From Cliona cf. orientalis (lineage: Eukaryota > Porifera > Demospongiae > Clionaida > Clionaidae), in the NCBI GenBank assembly GCA_963930775.1, contig OZ005707.1:2046001-2110000 (forward strand): a stretch of 64,000 nucleotides of DNA, given 5' to 3'. A model generated the notes under the pieces. The model had not been told where the DNA came from. It did no database searches and saw nothing but the letters and a program-made list of their open reading frames with translations. Below are positions 12,373 to 23,200 of the stretch, in pieces. A program made the position numbers and the translations under genes. Numbering within the stretch: the first letter of the stretch is position 1; each line of letters starts with the position of its first letter.

Positions 12373-12553
12373 CATCATCGTCATGTATGGTGACACAGGT
12401 CTGACTTATGGCACCCACATTGACCCTGTTTGCAGAATCTGGTACATTGGTAAACTCAACAATAAACTGCTCGTTTCCCTCATAGAGTATATCCGGAATC
12501 AGATCAATTGTTCAAGTATTTAATTAGTATGCCCCATTGAAGATGGTTAATTC
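12373..12553 (-). pseudogene. Decayed Calx-beta second-half exon
   Basis: Reading the minus strand from a TTTTCAG acceptor (12554-12560) to a GTTAAT donor gives a recognisable Calx-beta C-terminal half: ELTIFNGAY, stop, LNT, stop, TIDLIPDILYEGNEQF, then NVPDSANRVNVGAISQ and VTIHDDDG. The EGNEQF and HDDDG blocks are the usual Calx-beta signature. The two in-frame stops (TAA, TGA), and a length that no longer fits the phase 1-1 pattern of its neighbours, show it is dead. It lies between the live Calx-beta exons and the 7TM module, in what would be their intron. It is probably a fossil repeat that has been skipped by splicing. Confidence 0.7.
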
Positions 12554-12667
12554 CTGAAAATATGTTTACTGTATAAATTTCAAGTGAGTGAGAATGTTAT
12601 GCGGTGTCGAAAGATTGACGCGTAAGTGCCGCACGTTTCGAAAGCATGGTGGCTTGTAAGGGCCACT

Positions 12668-12912
12668 TCCTTCAACCGTATTTCCATTGTAGAAATTCAC
12701 TTCCACTCTAGTTCCATTTTAATTCCAAGATACTTCCACTCTAGACACATACTTCCACTCTACTTCCACTTTACTTCCATCGTAGTTCCATTATAGCTAC
12801 CCACTTGCTTCCACTTTACTTCCACCCTAATTCCACTCTAATTCCACTGTATCTATCTACTTCCATTCCAATTCCACTCTACTTCCATTCTATTTCCACT
12901 CTACTTCCATCT
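12668..12912. repeat. Minisatellite of ~10-11 bp ACTTCCACTCT units
   Basis: About twenty degenerate repeats of a TTCCACTCTA-like unit with variants TTCCATTCTA and TTCCACTTTA. Non-coding. Confidence 0.85.
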
Positions 12913-13004
12913 AATTTTGGTAATAATCACATGACTCTGGTCTGCTAAGATAAGTACCACCTTAATCATAGTGGCCTTAATGGTATCATAAGCCCCGTTT
13001 ACAC

Positions 13005-13295
13005 ATACAAGCTGGCTTAGACTAAACCGCTTTGGAATGCGCTTTAATCGCGTTTACACATAGGGCCTTAAGCCAGCTTATGTAAGCGCCTTAAGCCAGC
13101 TTAGAGCGTTTACACATGGACAGTTTGTATAGCAACATATCCTAAACCGGTTTGAAACCGGTTTCAAACCACCTCCCAGACGTGGTTTACAAACCGGTTT
13201 AGAAGGCGACTTGTAAAGCGGTTTAGCGCGTTTACACTAAGCCAGCTTAAACTAAGCTGGCTTTCAAACTGGTTTCAAGGCCTAGTGTAATGGTG
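13005..13295. mobile_element. MITE rich in GTTTACAC and AAGCCAGCTTA / AAACCGGTTT palindromes
   Basis: GCGTTTACACATAGGGCC and GCGTTTACACTAAGCCAGC recur. The palindromic motifs AAACCGGTTT and TAAGCCAGCTTA occur several times, and AGCTGGCTTAGACTAAACCG near the start is mirrored by inverted blocks near the end. No coding sequence. Confidence 0.55.
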
Positions 13296-13319
13296 TAATA
13301 GTGTTGGCTGTTTTATTTC

Positions 13320-15001
13320 GGGCAGGAGCCCTACCAGCACTCTCACTCTTTGATCGACGACAGTCACGAGCGTAGTGTCCAGTCCTACCACAATTATAGC
13401 AGGTCACTTTGGATGCAGAAGCTGATTGTTTCAGGCCTGCCTCCTGTCGCTTCGAGAGGGTATCATCGTTCTTTCGCTGTGGAGGCTGCGATTTGTGGTA
13501 CTATTTCTGTTTCCTGCGTCGGAGTTCCGCGAGGCGGCGCTCTTCATTCTTGGCCGCCGGCACAACGCCTTGTAATTCTGTGCGCCGGATACGGCAGGGA
13601 CGCTCATTATCTCCTGGCGGAGACCTTCTTGTAGCTGGCTGTGCAATAAAGCATCTCGCGTCTCTGTGGACATCGTGTCATGGCCATATGCAATCTTAAA
13701 CGTTCGTTCAAGCCGCCGTATGAAGGTGGCTACTTGCTCATCGTCTTTCTGAGCGATGGGGCGGAAGTCTTGCGCAGCTAAGGTCTTGTTTCCGTGCTCA
13801 AGTCGACTCTGCAGGGCACTAATGGCAATCTCATAACTGGCCTTTTCACTTCCATCCATTAAGTTCCATTCCTGCAATGCTCTACTGCACAGATGACCAG
13901 CTAATTGGAGAAGAGTTTCACCCTCACTCCATTCGTTCCACGTGGTCGCTTGTTTGAGGGAAGGCAGCCAGTCGTCCATGGAAAGTTCAGGATTCTCTCC
14001 TGTAAAGGCATCGATAGGGGGAGCCTTGCCCCAGCGCTGAACTCTCGCAGGGGGCACATGCGGTAGCTCCAAATCAGCCACAGATACATCATCACGCCCA
14101 GGCTCACTAGGCTCACTAGGGGTAGAATCGCTGCTCTTATCCGACTCACGCCTCGTTAACTGTCGCTTTAATTTCTCAATCTCTGCGTCTTTCTCATTAA
14201 TAAGCTCATCGTATGACCTAACTTGCTCACAACTTGTACGGCACAACTGTTTAACTTTCTCTTTCTCTGCTCTCAACTCATCTTTCAGCTTAGCTACTCA
14301 CCTCCTCAGTGGTTGAGGTGGTGGACTTCAGTTGCTCCTGAAGAGTAGTGTTCTGCTCTCATTCTGTGTCCAACAGACCACTCAGCTGGGAACACTGCTG
14401 TTGCGCTTCTTCCAGTGCCTGGCTCAGGCCTTCCAAATCATCGCGGGCATCAGCTGGCTCACGGCGAAGGGGCTGTGGCATCACGATCACTCCTCCCTCA
14501 GAGAGAAGGCTTATCTTCGTCTCAATCATCTTACTATCTTCCAGCACTACTTGAATGTTTATAGCGTCATGCCCATCAGTCTCCGGCTTACCTTCAATCA
14601 CGTACCTGCCGCAGCTGGTCAGCAGCTCCTGTTGTCGGAAGATCCAGGGCACTCGCTATCTGCCTCAAGTGGGCGGCGGTGAGCCGTTTCGAGTTTAGGG
14701 GGAGGTACTGTCCACGTGGTATGGCACGTGATCCTGCTTCATCCTCTTCGTGCTCGCTCATCCTTGCTGGATTGAACAGTCCAAACCTGCTCTCGCTCGT
14801 AGTCGACGCTGCTGACAGTCCAAATACAGAAAAGGGAGTCGATACTGAGGTACAAGTTTCACGGGTCGACGAAAAATTCTGGTGCTGTCGAACCTGTCCT
14901 TGGTTGCTTGTCAGCACACGAATCCCCGGCGTCCCTGCACGTCCGTTGACTCGCGAATGCGTACCGTCGGCAAAAGACACCTTTCGGTAGCTACCTCCCA
15001 C
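13320..15001 (-). pseudogene. Ty3/gypsy gag with SAP-like N-terminus, multiply broken
   Basis: Remains of one Gag read in several frames on the minus strand. From 15001 a frame ends in a SAP-like helix pair (RLTAAHLRQIASALDLPTTG), which in other proteins binds DNA; its role in Gag is unknown. A frame change near 14600 leads to a coiled-coil stretch (LEEAQQQCSQL), a TGA near 14359 and another shift. The capsid region follows (14276 down to ~13550, e.g. PPIDAFTGENPELSMDDWL and EWNLMDGSEKASYEIAI). There is a further frame change near 13550 and a TAG near 13512. It ends in a CCHC zinc knuckle (CYNCGRTGHYARDC, about 13370-13410). No pol follows. A possible LTR end (TGTAACA) followed by a TGGAGG-type primer-binding site lies near 15060-15085. 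The remains lie in the sense orientation inside the putative long intron of the receptor gene. Confidence 0.8.
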
Positions 15002-15245
15002 TATTACTCTTTTTGACTCTGAACAATGCTGAGATCGTGATGGCTTTCGATCTCGGCGGGACCTCCACTGTTACAATCTTTTTGGTAAAGACTGATTATT
15101 ATTCTGATCAAAACAGCATGGCAAGTACCGTATATATTAACAGATACGAATAATTAGAACATAACGCATAATTAGAGTCAGTACAATATTACATAAATGA
15201 GGTAGCTTAGATAATACTAGTCTATAGTCTGTAAGTTAAGGTTCA

Positions 15246-15440
15246 CAACACATACCTGTCAGTAGTCCAGTAGCAACGTTCGAGCAGAGCGAGAACGTCG
15301 CCATTGCACACATAGTTGGAGCTGCTTGCTATGAGGGGTGTGGCCTCTGCAATCGCTTCCATCTGCGCATGCGTACGGTACTAATGGGCAATCTTGCCCA
15401 GGCAGAATACTGTTTATGCATAGGTGTAGAAAGATGATTG
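15246..15440 (+). repeat. Dispersed repeat D, copy 1
   Basis: AGTAGCAACGTTCGAGCAGA, GCTATGAGGGGTGTGGCCTC and CTTGCCCAGGCAGAATACTG recur at about 41780-41945 (same orientation) and at 54385-54590 (reversed). About 190 bp. No inverted ends or coding sequence are obvious. Confidence 0.75.
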
Positions 15441-15489
15441 GGTAAACGGGTGCTCTGATGCCCATGTGTACACTATTAAGTTCATGGGA

Positions 15490-16165
15490 GATTGCTGCCA
15501 CACTGCTCACTAACATAGCACCTGTAGCTATGTGACTATTACCCAAAATTAAATTTGATACCCTTATAATTATTCATGACTCTCAGTTAATTATGGAAAT
15601 TATGAATATTCAAGCTTTAAATTGTAAATCCACTATTAATAGTTCTGGATGTGCTGCTACTAAAACAGTTACTGTATCCGAACTAATAATAGCGTCACTA
15701 AAAAATAATTACCGATCTTTGATGGCGCATAATTAGAGCCTGGAAATTAACGTTCTGATCCAGGTGGCACATGCATCTTTTAGAGAGGCGCATTGTAATT
15801 AGAGCGAAAGTGTGGAGAACATAGCTTCCAGTACTTAGTATGAGATACTCAGTACTACTATAAGCTGTAAATATGCCAGTACTGCTCTAATTAGAATGTA
15901 CCTAGAAAAATAATTAGCATGGCCATATGGAGCATAGTTAGAGTACGAAAATTAGGATTCTGGCGTAGGTGGCACATTTGTTAGAGAGGCGCCTTAATTA
16001 GAATGGGTACAGTAATGGAGAGTATAATTTCCAAAGGCTCATTTGAAATACTAATCTAGTCAGTATTTTTTTCCCGACTCACTTTGAGCATGTGGTAAAC
16101 AGACTATTGAGGATACTGAAATTCAGCATGAGATGTAGGGTGCATGGGTTGGGGGGGAGAGATGG
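15490..16165. repeat. Segmental copy of part of the 55-kb receptor gene
   Basis: The segment matches 55115-55410 in the same orientation: CCACACTGCTCACTAACATA, TCTCAGTTAATTATGGAAAT, TAAACAGACTATTGAGGATA. It is expanded by ~370 bp of extra AT-rich sequence. It includes a damaged start of the second Cys-rich exon (minus strand, 15500-15540) with an early stop, so it is an exon relic and not a gene. Confidence 0.75.
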
Positions 16166-16539
16166 GGTGGTCACATATATACCTGCTGTACTGACACCAG
16201 CGACCGGGATCAAAGTAAGATCAAGTGGTCAAGCTGTAAAATTGGGGACAATCAAGCGATCAGATGTACATTTGCGCTGCTCAAATCAAGGTCAAGAACC
16301 CACCTAAGTGGTTCGTGGACACGGGCAACATTCATAACAAGCATGACTCGGCATAGCCTGCATGTATAGATGCCAGAGGTGATACAAGAACTGCTACGTT
16401 GATGTAAGGTAACTCGGTTTATCTTTCTGACAATGACACAATCATAAACATCTCAATCTCTTATAAAGTATATACTACATCTCTGAAGGCATAACAGTAA
16501 TGTTATGGTTCACCCTTTTCCTAGTCAACAAAAACTTAC

Positions 16540-17061
16540 TGTCATTATCATCAATGAACACTTCAGTCATGCGTACATCAATAACTGCATTTGGATTTGA
16601 AGTTGAAAGCCTGCCCAGAAACCGTTCCCGATCCTCAAGGTTAGAGTCATCCACAATAGTGACTGGAATATCGAGCCTTGTATCTCCAGGCATGAAAGTA
16701 TACTCCGTACTTGCACTTGTATAGTCACCAGGGGCTGTACACAATTATTATAATACATGTAAGAATATCATGTAATTTAAACAGAAGTAGGATGGTTTGT
16801 AGTGTAAAGATTGCCCGCATTAAGTTTTAACACCAATCTTGTGTAATTGTGACTACAATAACACTTTGCAAACTTGGATAAGAATAATTAGTAAGTCAAT
16901 TTTCCTACGCTTACATATAGCAGAGTCATCTTCTGTGGTAAATGTGAATACCAAAGGTATAGAAAGTGTTCTAGATTCTGGACTCAGACGCACACCAAGA
17001 TTTGCAACCCCAACAGACTCAGAGAAGGTGTACGAAGGTTGCTCGAATCCAAAAACCAAAT
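16540..17061 (-). CDS. Calx-beta domain 3 (two exons)
   Basis: Exons 16915-17061 and 16540-16734, both phase 1-1 (147 and 195 nt) with clean acceptors (TATAG, TACAG) and donors (GTAAGC, GTAAGT). Seen: first half FGFEQPSYTFSESVG ... PLVFTFTTEDDSA; second half SPGDYTSAS ... VTIVDDSNLEDRERFLGRLS ... VFIDDND. Calx-beta domains are extracellular or cytosolic beta-sandwiches that bind calcium through such acidic DD motifs. In this context an extracellular adhesion role is likely. This is the last Calx-beta unit before the HRM-7TM exons, and its donor phase (one base) matches the HRM exon at 9230. What I cannot show is that the long intron between them is really spliced. Confidence 0.8.
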
Positions 17062-17139
17062 CTATAATGGAATGGAATGTGCATAATATTATAATATGAC
17101 ATTGTGCATTAATACTGCAGAGTTCATGGTTAATCATAG

Positions 17140-17900
17140 AGTCGGTAGACTCTATAAGTAGGGATGGCCCGGATATGCCATATATGTAATACATTACAAA
17201 TATCCAAATATCTCAAAATAGGTAATTTTGTGAAATTTCTATGTGTGAAAATCAGAATCTCCAGCAAATTAGCTATCTATCTAACAAGACCAAGATCATC
17301 CATCAATTCAATTGTACATACCAGAACCAGATGTTCAAAAAAATGGCCATTTGTCAATCTTTCTTTCTAGTTTCCAGGGCTAGCTCAAGATTGCCTTGAC
17401 CTCTCATCTTAGTTTAAGTATAAATCCATTCCATTTAGAAGCGCGCAGTGCAGTGGCATGCTAATTTTGCGTTATCTTGACAGTTACGTCTGAAAAGTGG
17501 GTGTCTACGGTGCATGGCGTATCTGATACGACATTTTGTGATATAATGCGCATGTTCAGAATGTGTTGCCATGGTGAAGTCATGTGACAGCACCCTGGCC
17601 CTAGGCCCTAGGCCCTCGAGGCCTCGGCGATTCCCTAGCCCTGCACTATAGTGTTCTAGTGCTCTGCTGGATCGATCAAGGATATGAAAGCGCAAGGCTC
17701 GAGGAAAGGTAAGGCGCAAGGCATAAGTGAGCTACTCGCTAGCGTTAGTGTTCCGCTGAATAGATCATGGATATCGGAAGCCAGCGCAAGACTCGAGGAG
17801 CTGTAACGTACAGATTAGGCCACTCCAAGTAGCTAGTATCCCGGTTTCTGGTCTGCGCCCGCATCAATCTCAGGAAGATATACATGTTACGACACAAATG
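17140..17900. repeat. ~750-bp repeat, inverted partner of 40740-41470
   Basis: Blocks such as AGTAGGGATGGCCCGGATAT, CCAAGATCATCCATCAATTC and GCATGTTCAGAATGTGTTGC reappear as reverse complements between 40740 and 41470. The GC-rich right part (CCTAGGCCCTCGAGGCC) also matches. No reading frame is supported. Confidence 0.7.
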
Positions 17901-17972
17901 CGATCTAACGCAAATGCGATCTATCAACACTTAGAAAAATTCGACAGGGAAAAAAAAAGAAAAAAGTCAAAG

Positions 17973-18045
17973 TGTACGGCAAGATTTGAACCCGCTCCAT
18001 TCCGTCCCATACATAAGAGCCCAACCACTCGGCCATCACCGTTGT
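17973..18045 (-). repeat. tRNA-derived sequence (SINE head or tRNA pseudogene)
   Basis: The minus strand has an A-box-like TGGCCGAGTGG (18025-18035) and a B-box-like GGTTCAAATCT (17982-17992), spaced as in a Ser/Leu-type tRNA. A T-rich stretch follows. The presumed acceptor-stem halves do not pair, so it is not a working tRNA. A tRNA-derived SINE is the simplest reading. Confidence 0.5.
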
Positions 18046-18139
18046 TGCTGCCAACAGCCGTTATTTCAACTATTTTATAGACAAACCCTACACAACCCAG
18101 CCCCTCCCACACTAACCCTGCTAACCATTCAGAATCTCC

Positions 18140-18345
18140 AGCAAAGTATACCTTGCTATTTGAGGGGTGCAAAAACAGTAATATCTTACGCATGCAAGTC
18201 AAGAGTGCTTAATGAACAAGTTAGGTGCATGATAATCGAGAAAAGCAAGTGTAGGGATGTACAGTGGATGTGATTATCCCTACAAATCTTGTTTATGTAC
18301 TTTTTGACCCTGCCATCCCTACTTCATCCTTCAATTTTATATTGT
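18140..18345. mobile_element. Hairpin MITE, one-armed copy
   Basis: Carries the right arm of the 4480-4756 family (GCAAGTGTAGGGATGTACAG, TGACCCTGCCATCCCTACTT, CATCCTTCAATTTTATA) without the matching left arm. Located in an intron of the Calx-beta gene. Confidence 0.75.
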
Positions 18346-18499
18346 TTTTATGCTTGTATATAGATAGGCTAGCTTCAAAAACTAACTGATTAAGAACTTT
18401 AACATGGACAGCTTATTCTAGACAGAGGGAGATGTGAAGTATCAAAGTGATAAATAAGAAGGAGGGGGATCGAGATGGGGGGGGGGGGGATCCACTCAC

Positions 18500-19330
18500 G
18501 GTCATTATCTGTGATGTCAATAGTTGCAGTTGGGGCAAAGATTTCCAAATCACTTATACCTCCACCAGAAATGATTTGTCCCAAGAATCGCTCTGTTCCC
18601 TCCACCAACTGATCATTAGTGATAGGCACTTCAATCACTGTTTGAGTGCTTCCAGAAGGAAACGTGATAGGTACAGCATTAGCTCGAGCGACTCCCGTGT
18701 AGTCAGCTGTAGCAAAATCAGTTTAAATTAATTAAGATAGAATGGATATTTTGATCACATGTACAAGATATACCATATATAGAGTCAGGTCAGTACACTC
18801 TTAAATAGGGATGGATCGGATATGTTCATATTGTAAAAATAATAATACTAAGCCAAGTAACTTGATATAGCTGAATATGTTTATGACATGATCCTATTAA
18901 TATACATGCTAAAACATTGTCTTTTTATGGGTGTGAATGAAAGTATCAAAGCATGCATGGAATGATTCCTCATCCAAAAGCTGTTCCCACTCAGCTCAGC
19001 ACTAGCTGCCTCTACTGCATGGAATCTCACTCAATTAAGGCTATCGATTGATGGTGCTATGCTACAGGGAGATTGCTGAATCAGAAAAATAAAGCATAGA
19101 AACCGCCTTTTGGACTCTCTACTAGCTTTGTCATGTATAGTAATCATATAATATATTATTATAGTACATGTACATATCTTCACCTGCAGTAGCTATTCCA
19201 TCTTCAGTATAGAACAGTGCACCAGTAGCATCTGTAAATCTCAATGGCATATTGGTAGTGATAGTGAGCCTGGCAACTCCAGCAGCTTCATCATAACAAT
19301 GAGATGCTGGATCGAATCCAATCTGGGGAG
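18500..19330 (-). CDS. Calx-beta domain 2 (two exons)
   Basis: Exons 19184-19330 (147 nt) and 18500-18706 (207 nt), both phase 1-1. First half: PQIGFDPASHCYDEAAGVAR ... LFYTEDGIATAG. Second half: ADYTGVARANAVPITFPSGS ... VIEVPITNDQLVEGTERFLG ... ATIDITDND. The E-G-x-E-R-F block and the terminal acidic DND are standard Calx-beta features. The first-half exon has the same length (147 nt) as that of domain 3, evidence for tandem exon-pair duplication. A short poly-G tract lies just outside the second donor, near 18477-18489. Confidence 0.82.
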
Positions 19331-19483
19331 CTGAGGTTCAAAGTTCAAGAGAAAATTGAACAAAACAAACAGCCAAGAGTGCACATAACTATTGTACAAA
19401 AAGTTATTACAGTATAGCTCTTATTATCGTAGTGCCATCATAATACAAAATTGGGCTGCATGCACCATTATAAAGGATCTTAC

Positions 19484-20081
19484 GAGAATCGTCGTCAATG
19501 ATTGTCACACGTCCCACAGCACTGGGATAGAAGAATCCATTTCTACTGCCTCCAGTAGGATTGAGAGTCAAGTCAATCTCAAAGTATTCTCTTCCAGGAG
19601 GTTCTGCAATGCTATCATCGATGATGGTGATTTCAAATGCAGGATCATTGTTAGTAGGATTTGGTATATATCTTGGATCAACTTGATTTTCCAGCCATCT
19701 GATTTGGAAACCATTGCCGTCACCCCGATCTGCCAATTGCACGTAGTCCACACCAACTGCATATACACAGATTAGCTACTTTCAGATGCTATTTGTGGCA
19801 GTATTTGAGTACGTATCGATCCTTCATACATAAACCATATTAGCTAAGCTCCATAGAAATCATGCAAGATAGAAACCTCCAATTAAAACTATAGTGCTGT
19901 ATTACAATTTCAGTCGTTAATCTATACAAGTAACACTCACCCACTGCTTGCCCTGGTACATCACGGGAGACAGCACGGATAACAGATTGTCTGGAGAGAT
20001 CACCTCCAGTTCTGTTGATGGGTATCCGCACTGTGCCAGCACTTTCAAGAACAGTGATGTTAAAGATGGTGATTCGAGGTA
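19484..20081 (-). CDS. Calx-beta domain 1 (two exons)
   Basis: Exons 19941-20081 (141 nt) and 19484-19756 (273 nt), both phase 1-1. First half: PRITIFNITVLESAGTVRIP ... SRDVPGQAVG. Second half: VDYVQLADRGDGNGF ... FEITIIDDSIAEPPGREYFE ... GRVTIIDDDS. The second half is longer than those of domains 2 and 3 because of an insertion after the DYVQL strand. The first exon needs one base from an upstream exon, and the IgGFc-type exon at 27022-28524 ends with exactly one spare base. The intervening DNA is dominated by the HINE array. Confidence 0.82.
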
Positions 20082-20296
20082 CTGCATGTAAATATGAGTA
20101 ATAGTCATCATCACATAATAAATACTAGAGCTCTCTAGAGAGCATCAGATTCTGTTACTGTACAGAGGAAGCAGCATGCAAATGTTTGTTGATGACCTTT
20201 ACCTATACTTTCCAATTGGGGTTCCGCCTGCTATGTGCATGAGCAAGCCCATATGGACTACTGATGTTCGTGGGCTGCACCAAACAATTCAAAGCA

Positions 20297-23200
20297 TAAT
20301 TATCCCGCGCGCATGCGCAAGGGGTAAAGCAATCGGTTTGTCTGTCTGTCGTTGTTGTCGTCGTCGTTGTCGGCATGAAAATTGCCAGATCTCGCGTTCT
20401 AGGCGTCTGTGCGAGCTATAAGCACGACCAATCAGTAGATATCGGTGAAAAACTGGTTTGTACACGCTTCGAATTGTTAAAAAAGGCTTATTAGTGTTAC
20501 AAATCGTGAATTTTCTATTCAGCATGTTTGTGGTTTATCGACCACACCCACTCGTTTAGTATGCTGATGAACTGCGCATGCTCAACCTCAATGTTGGAAA
20601 GGGTCGTCAAGTCATAAAACTGCCGCATAGTGTTGCAATACTACGCCATGTACGCTGGCAGAGCGCGCGGGGTTATGTGAGCTCTAATTACCCCGCGCGC
20701 ATGCGCAAGGGATAAAGTGATCGGTTGTGTCTGTTGTTAGCACAAAAATTGCCGGATCTGGAGATCTAGGCATCTGAGCGAGTCATAAGTACAGTATATC
20801 CGTCGATATCGTCGAAAAACTGGCTTCATTATGCATTGAATCGTTTGGCAAGGTCCACAAGCATCGCAAATACTGCATTTTATTGGCCACGCCTATGGAC
20901 AATACCCACCATGTGCTTTCTGCTCATGCGCACAATCGGGCACAATATGTAGGTAAAGGTCGTCGACAACGGGGTATGTGCTCTACAGAGCTCTAGTTAC
21001 CCCGCGCGCATGCGCAAGGGGTAAAGTGATCGGTTGTGTCTGTTGTTAGCACGAAAATCGCCGGATCTGGAGATCTAGGCATCTGAGCGACTCGTAAGTA
21101 AGTATATCCGTCGATATCGTCGAAAAACTGGCTTCATTATGCTTCGAATCGTTTGGCAAGGTCCACAAGCATCGCAAATGCTGCATTTTGGTATTTTGTT
21201 GGCCACGCGCGCCTATGGACACTACCCACCATGTGCTTTCTGCTCATGCGCACAACCTGGCACAATATGTAGGTAAAGGTCGTCGACACTGCAGCGCGCG
21301 GGGTATGTGCTCTATAGAGCTCTAGTTGTTACCCCGCGCGCATGCGCAAGGGGTAAAGTGATCGGTTGTGTCTGTTGTTAGCACAAAAATCGCCGGATCT
21401 GGAGATCTAGGCGTCTGAGCGACTCGTAAGTACAGTGTATCCGTCGATATCGTCGAAAAACTGGCTTCATTATGCTTCGAATCGTTTGGCAAGTTCCACA
21501 AGCATCGCAAATACTGCATTTTGTTGGCCACGCCTATGGACACTACCCACCATGTGCTTTCTGCTCATGCGCACAACCTGGCACAATATGTAGGTAAAGG
21601 TCGTCGACACTGCAGCGCGCGGGGTATGTGCTCTATAGAGCTCTAATTGTCGTTGTCGTTAGCACAAAAATCGCCATATCTCGAGATATAGGCGTCTAAG
21701 CGACTCGTAATCATAACGAATCAATCGAGTTTGGCGAAAAACTGGCTTCAGTGTGCGTCAAATCGAGGGATACGGTCCACGAGCGTCACAAATAGTGCCT
21801 TTTTGTTGGCCACGGTAGCCACGCCTATCGACAGTGCCCATCAATGCATATGCATACCAATCGTGCTTTCTGCTCATGCGCACAACTAAGTGGCCAAGCA
21901 TATGACTGGGTCGATGTTCTAAATAATGCTCGTGATGTCTACAGTGACTGAAATCTGTAACCAATCATAATGTAAGATAGCTATACTACTATTGTTACAA
22001 CAAATATAGGTAGAAATTCATATGTTCCTAGTTTGGGCTAGGTCTGGGTGCATGCAGAGAGCGCTTTTTCAAGTGCCACCGGAACCCCCAATAGTTTAAG
22101 GTACCATTTAATTGCGTGGGCGTGAGCGTCAGGAATGGCTAATTCAATTAGCGAATCGTGAAGGGGCGTGGCCGAAGAGGCCATACGAGTGCTTTTGGTC
22201 GAAGGTGGGCGTGTCCAGAATCGGCCAGGGATGATTATGCGCGTGTAATTAGCGACCGGAAGTGGCCCCTGAAGAAAAGGCCGGTAATTGCCCACATCAA
22301 AGCAAGATCAAAGCATTCTTGCTTAACTATTAACCGCAATGACTTAAATTAAACACTAAGTAGAAAAAAAGAAAAGATTTAAATAATTAAATAATTAAAT
22401 AATCTAATTCATGGGGGGTTTGGGAGTACTTGGGGAGATAATTTTTACATGGGCACGCAGAATGGGTCGAAACTAGAGATTTGACCGGACAGATTTTTGA
22501 TTCACACCTTACAATTAAAGTTACGGCCCTTTGAAGTTTCCCCATATGTTTGTACAGGGAAGCCATGCGTTTGCAATGTTTCTGCCCACGCGCTACGTGA
22601 GGGGCGGGGCCACGCGCGCACATAAACGTGACGACCATTACCAATTTTTTGACAAAATTGAAATTTAGGCTGCCTGCTTGCATTGTATGGTTCCACTATG
22701 CACCCAGCTCGATTATATGGTGGTTTTTGGATAATTTTTTTCTGCTTAGTGTTCAGGTCGCCTTGAAAAAAAAAAAAAAAAAAAAAAAAAGCTAATTAGG
22801 CCTAATTAAGCATGTGGGCGTATTCCTGGCACTGTGTGGAGTGTGTGCGTGTGCGTTAATGCAGGTTTTATTGCTTCCGATTGGGCGTGGCTTCACAGGC
22901 CAGTGCTTGGACATCGGGCCGGGGACTTGGCTGCGATAGGTGGGCGTGTCCCGGATGCGGTGGTGACCTTTGAACCCGGCCAGGAGGCTTTGGGGGCGTG
23001 GCAGGAGGTCAAAGGTGAGGCCATGTCCGTTAATGAGGCACTGTACGGCGGTGCGATCGAGGGGCCTGTACGGCTGGACGGAAGCTGACGATGGTTTGAA
23101 GCGGATGTGGTTGCGATGACGTGTTGTTACTCCGCCCACACAGGAAATGAGGTGAGCTCTTGTGTGGGCGGTGTGGCAGAACGGCCTCCAAGTGTTTGTG

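Noticed and set aside
17973-18045. Functional tRNA-Ser/Leu gene on the minus strand
   Set aside because: A- and B-box-like motifs are present but the acceptor stem does not pair. Kept only as a tRNA-derived repeat.
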